The notes under the pieces are model-generated. The model was not told the DNA's origin. It made no database searches and saw only the letters and a list, made by a program, of their open reading frames with translations. From assembly GCF_000169175.1 (NCBI RefSeq), contig NZ_AAWS01000007.1, positions 62,001 through 126,000 on the forward strand: 64,000 nucleotides of DNA. The letters run 5' to 3'. The DNA is from Microscilla marina ATCC 23134 (GTDB lineage: Bacteria > Bacteroidota > Bacteroidia > Cytophagales > Microscillaceae). Positions 62,198 to 64,000 of the stretch are shown in pieces; positions within the stretch are counted from its first letter, which is position 1; every line of letters starts with the position of its first letter. Both the position numbers and the translations under genes were made by a program.

Positions 62198-63844
62198 ATG
62201 AATTTATTGTCATCAAAAAACCGTCAGGTACTATTAAATAAACTCTCTGAAGAGACTTATGATTTGTTATTGATAGGAGGAGGAATTACTGGGGCTGGTA
62301 TTGCCCTGGACGCAGCTTCAAGGGGCTTGAAGGTAGCCCTGATCGACAAACAGGATTTTGCCCAAGGTACCAGTAGCCGATCTACCAAATTGATTCATGG
62401 TGGACTACGTTATTTGAAACAAGGAGAAATAAAACTGGTAAAAGAAGTGGGTAGCGAACGAGCCATTGTGCATAAGAACGCCCCACACTTGGTCATTCCT
62501 GAAAAAATGCTGCTCCCATTGGTACAAGGGGGTAATTATGGAAAGTTGATGACATCTTTTGGCTTATGGACTTACGATTTGCTGGCTGGGGTAAAAGGAG
62601 ACGATCGCCGTAAGATGTTATCAAAAAAACAAACCCTTGAAAAAGAACCTTTGCTAAACCCAAACACGCTCAAAGGAGGGGGATATTATGCTGAGTACCG
62701 TACCGATGATGCCCGCCTGACTATAGGTGTGATAAAAACTGCGGCAAAATATGGCGCCTTGTGTGCTAACCATTGCAAAGCCACCAAACTGGTGTATAAA
62801 CGCGAGCAATTGCAAGGAGTAGAGGTAACTGATCAGCTGACTGAACATGTGTTTACCATCAAAGCTCGACATGTGGTCAATGCTACGGGACCTTGGGTAG
62901 ACACCATTCGCAAAGAAGATAATTCGCTCAAGGGCAAACGCCTTCACCTTACCAAAGGAGTACATTTGGTGGTAAGTCATGAGAAATTGCCTCTCAAGCA
63001 ATCGTTGTATTTTGATGTACCTGATGGCCGAATGATTTTTGCGATTCCACGTGGCAAAATCACCTACATAGGAACTACTGATACCAACTATAAAGGTAAA
63101 ATGGAAGAACCACGCACTACCCTGGCCGATGCTGAGTATTTGCTTAACTCAATCAATGATACCTTTCCAGAAGTTAACCTCACACTAAACGATATAGAGT
63201 CGAGCTGGGCTGGTTTGCGCCCACTGATCCATCAAGAGGGTAAATCACCTTCTGAACTTTCGCGTAAAGACGAAATATTTGAGTCGGCTTCAGGGCTAAT
63301 TTCTATTGCTGGAGGTAAACTGACGGGCTATCGAAAAATGTCGCAACGTGTGGTAGACTTGGTAGTGCGTAAAATGAAGCGGAATGACAAATGCCAAACT
63401 AAAGATATTACAATTATAGGTGGAGAGTTTGGTTCGGCAAAGGCAGTCAAAGACTATATAGCTCAAGTAAGCCAACAATTAACCACAGAAGGCTTTGAAG
63501 ATTATATGGCGGGATACCTAGTGGGCACTTATGGAAGCCAAACCAAAGATGTATTGGAAAAATATGCTGCGCAAAAACAAGAAAATCCCCCTTACTCACC
63601 TCAATTATGCCTGGCAATGGCTGAGCTACATTTTTGTCTTGAAAACGAAGCTGTACATACTTTAGGCGATTTCTTTAACCGACGAACTGGAAGGCTATAT
63701 TTTGATATTCACTCGGTAAAAGAGCTCGTAGAAGCCATTGCTCAAGAGCTACAAATAGAGCTTGGCTGGACAGAAGGCATATTGCAACAAAACCGCATTG
63801 GCTTGCAAAAGTTGATGGAGCAACTAGAAACTTTTGCCAGATAA
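62198..63844 (+). CDS. glpD: Aerobic glycerol-3-phosphate dehydrogenase
   Basis: 548 aa, ATG at 62198. The FAD-binding Rossmann motif 'DLLLIGGGITGAGIALDAASRGLKVALID' is near the N-terminus, followed by 'SSRSTKLIHGGLRYLKQ' and, later, 'GPWVDTIR', 'PRGKITYIGTTDTNYKG' and 'SSWAGLRPLIHQEGKSPSELSRKDEIFES', all family-typical, and a C-terminal helical cap with 'FFNRRTGRLYFD'. It oxidises glycerol 3-phosphate to dihydroxyacetone phosphate and passes electrons to quinones at the inner face of the membrane. It follows glpK, and no glpF is present. The pair degrades glycerol. Ends before a strong terminator. Confidence 0.97.
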   Translation: MNLLSSKNRQVLLNKLSEETYDLLLIGGGITGAGIALDAASRGLKVALIDKQDFAQGTSSRSTKLIHGGLRYLKQGEIKLVKEVGSERAIVHKNAPHLVIPEKMLLPLVQGGNYGKLMTSFGLWTYDLLAGVKGDDRRKMLSKKQTLEKEPLLNPNTLKGGGYYAEYRTDDARLTIGVIKTAAKYGALCANHCKATKLVYKREQLQGVEVTDQLTEHVFTIKARHVVNATGPWVDTIRKEDNSLKGKRLHLTKGVHLVVSHEKLPLKQSLYFDVPDGRMIFAIPRGKITYIGTTDTNYKGKMEEPRTTLADAEYLLNSINDTFPEVNLTLNDIESSWAGLRPLIHQEGKSPSELSRKDEIFESASGLISIAGGKLTGYRKMSQRVVDLVVRKMKRNDKCQTKDITIIGGEFGSAKAVKDYIAQVSQQLTTEGFEDYMAGYLVGTYGSQTKDVLEKYAAQKQENPPYSPQLCLAMAELHFCLENEAVHTLGDFFNRRTGRLYFDIHSVKELVEAIAQELQIELGWTEGILQQNRIGLQKLMEQLETFAR

Positions 63845-63870
63845 AAAGTGACTATAGAGTCTCTTGTTTA

Positions 63871-63912
63871 AAAAGCTTTTTTGATGAATCATTTCATTGA
63901 AAAGGCTTTTTT
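63871..63912 (+). terminator. Terminator of glpD
   Basis: AAAAGCTTTTTTGATGAA / TTCATTGAAAAGGCTTTT, an 18-bp stem in which the only non-Watson-Crick pairs are G-U, followed by a T-run. It starts 27 bp after the stop codon. The rest of the window to 64000 shows no gene. Confidence 0.88.
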
Positions 63913-64000
63913 TTATGGCTAAAAACTGATATTCTCTAAAAGTTAGCAGGCGTTATAAAGTACAATTATACTTTTTTATGTGTGGTGATGGTTTTACTAA

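Overview
The window looks like chromosome from a Bacteroidota (Cytophagales-type) bacterium, most likely marine and close to Microscilla-like organisms. The evidence is AT-rich intergenic DNA, almost no Shine-Dalgarno sequences, promoters of the Bacteroidota TAnnTTTG (-7) type, long one-gene signalling proteins (propeller/Y_Y_Y/GAF/SpoIIE; kinase/cyclase/AAA/TPR), N-terminally anchored lipoproteins, a Na+-translocating NQR operon and a 'KGG' leader peptide typical of the phylum. The species is an inference. No rRNA, tRNA, CRISPR array, transposase or prophage was recognised.

Layout. 1-3.1 kb: the end of a possible conflict-system protein, a small membrane protein, an A-type Fe-S carrier-like protein without its C-terminal Cys pair, and an M20 dipeptidase. 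3.6-12.0 kb: a collinear YqiJ-like / flotillin / giant AAA ATPase (DUF3686) locus, probably one membrane-stress machine. 12.4-20.6 kb: small hypothetical genes, a lipoprotein, two paralogous TPR-like small proteins, a histidine kinase and a 1367-aa Ser/Thr kinase with cyclase-like, AAA and TPR regions. One TPR gene and the histidine kinase share a promoter with a TGAAATA direct repeat at the same spacing. 21.0-28.5 kb: a probable RiPP cluster, with a B12-type radical SAM protein, an unknown 278-aa protein, a ThiF-YcaO fusion, a KamA-like radical SAM enzyme and an FHA protein. An internal terminator separates the first two genes from the enzymes downstream. 28.5-36.9 kb: an FtsX-like permease, tandem HEIGH metallopeptidase lipoproteins, a membrane-anchored thermonuclease, a TPR-HTH regulator and, divergently, a 61-aa KGG-leader peptide. 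37.3-43.7 kb: small membrane proteins, a MazG-like pyrophosphohydrolase, a lysozyme-like protein with three C-terminal repeats, cytidylate kinase, a zinc-ribbon microprotein and an HNH nuclease. 44.0-49.0 kb: nqrABCDE, with no nqrF next to it. 49.3-56.1 kb: two sensors that share a GAF-SpoIIE output. 56.5-64 kb: a lipoprotein, an APH-like kinase, a DUF2071 protein, and glpK and glpD for glycerol use.

Intergenic DNA carries a lot of structure. Family 1 (20611-20822 and, inverted, 56111-56303) has short terminal inverted repeats and flanking direct repeats, so it behaves like a MITE. Family 2 (34348-34611 and 38821-39058) has TAGTG..CTGG termini, and one copy supplies the stop codon of the nuclease gene. 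A third inverted-repeat element lies at 33482-33645. A good -7 box followed by a strong terminator (33181-33442) with no sizeable ORF between suggests a small RNA.

The best candidates for something new are the 21-27.5 kb RiPP cluster with its unusual candidate substrate, the flotillin/AAA locus, the KGG peptide facing a TPR-HTH regulator, and the intergenic element families.
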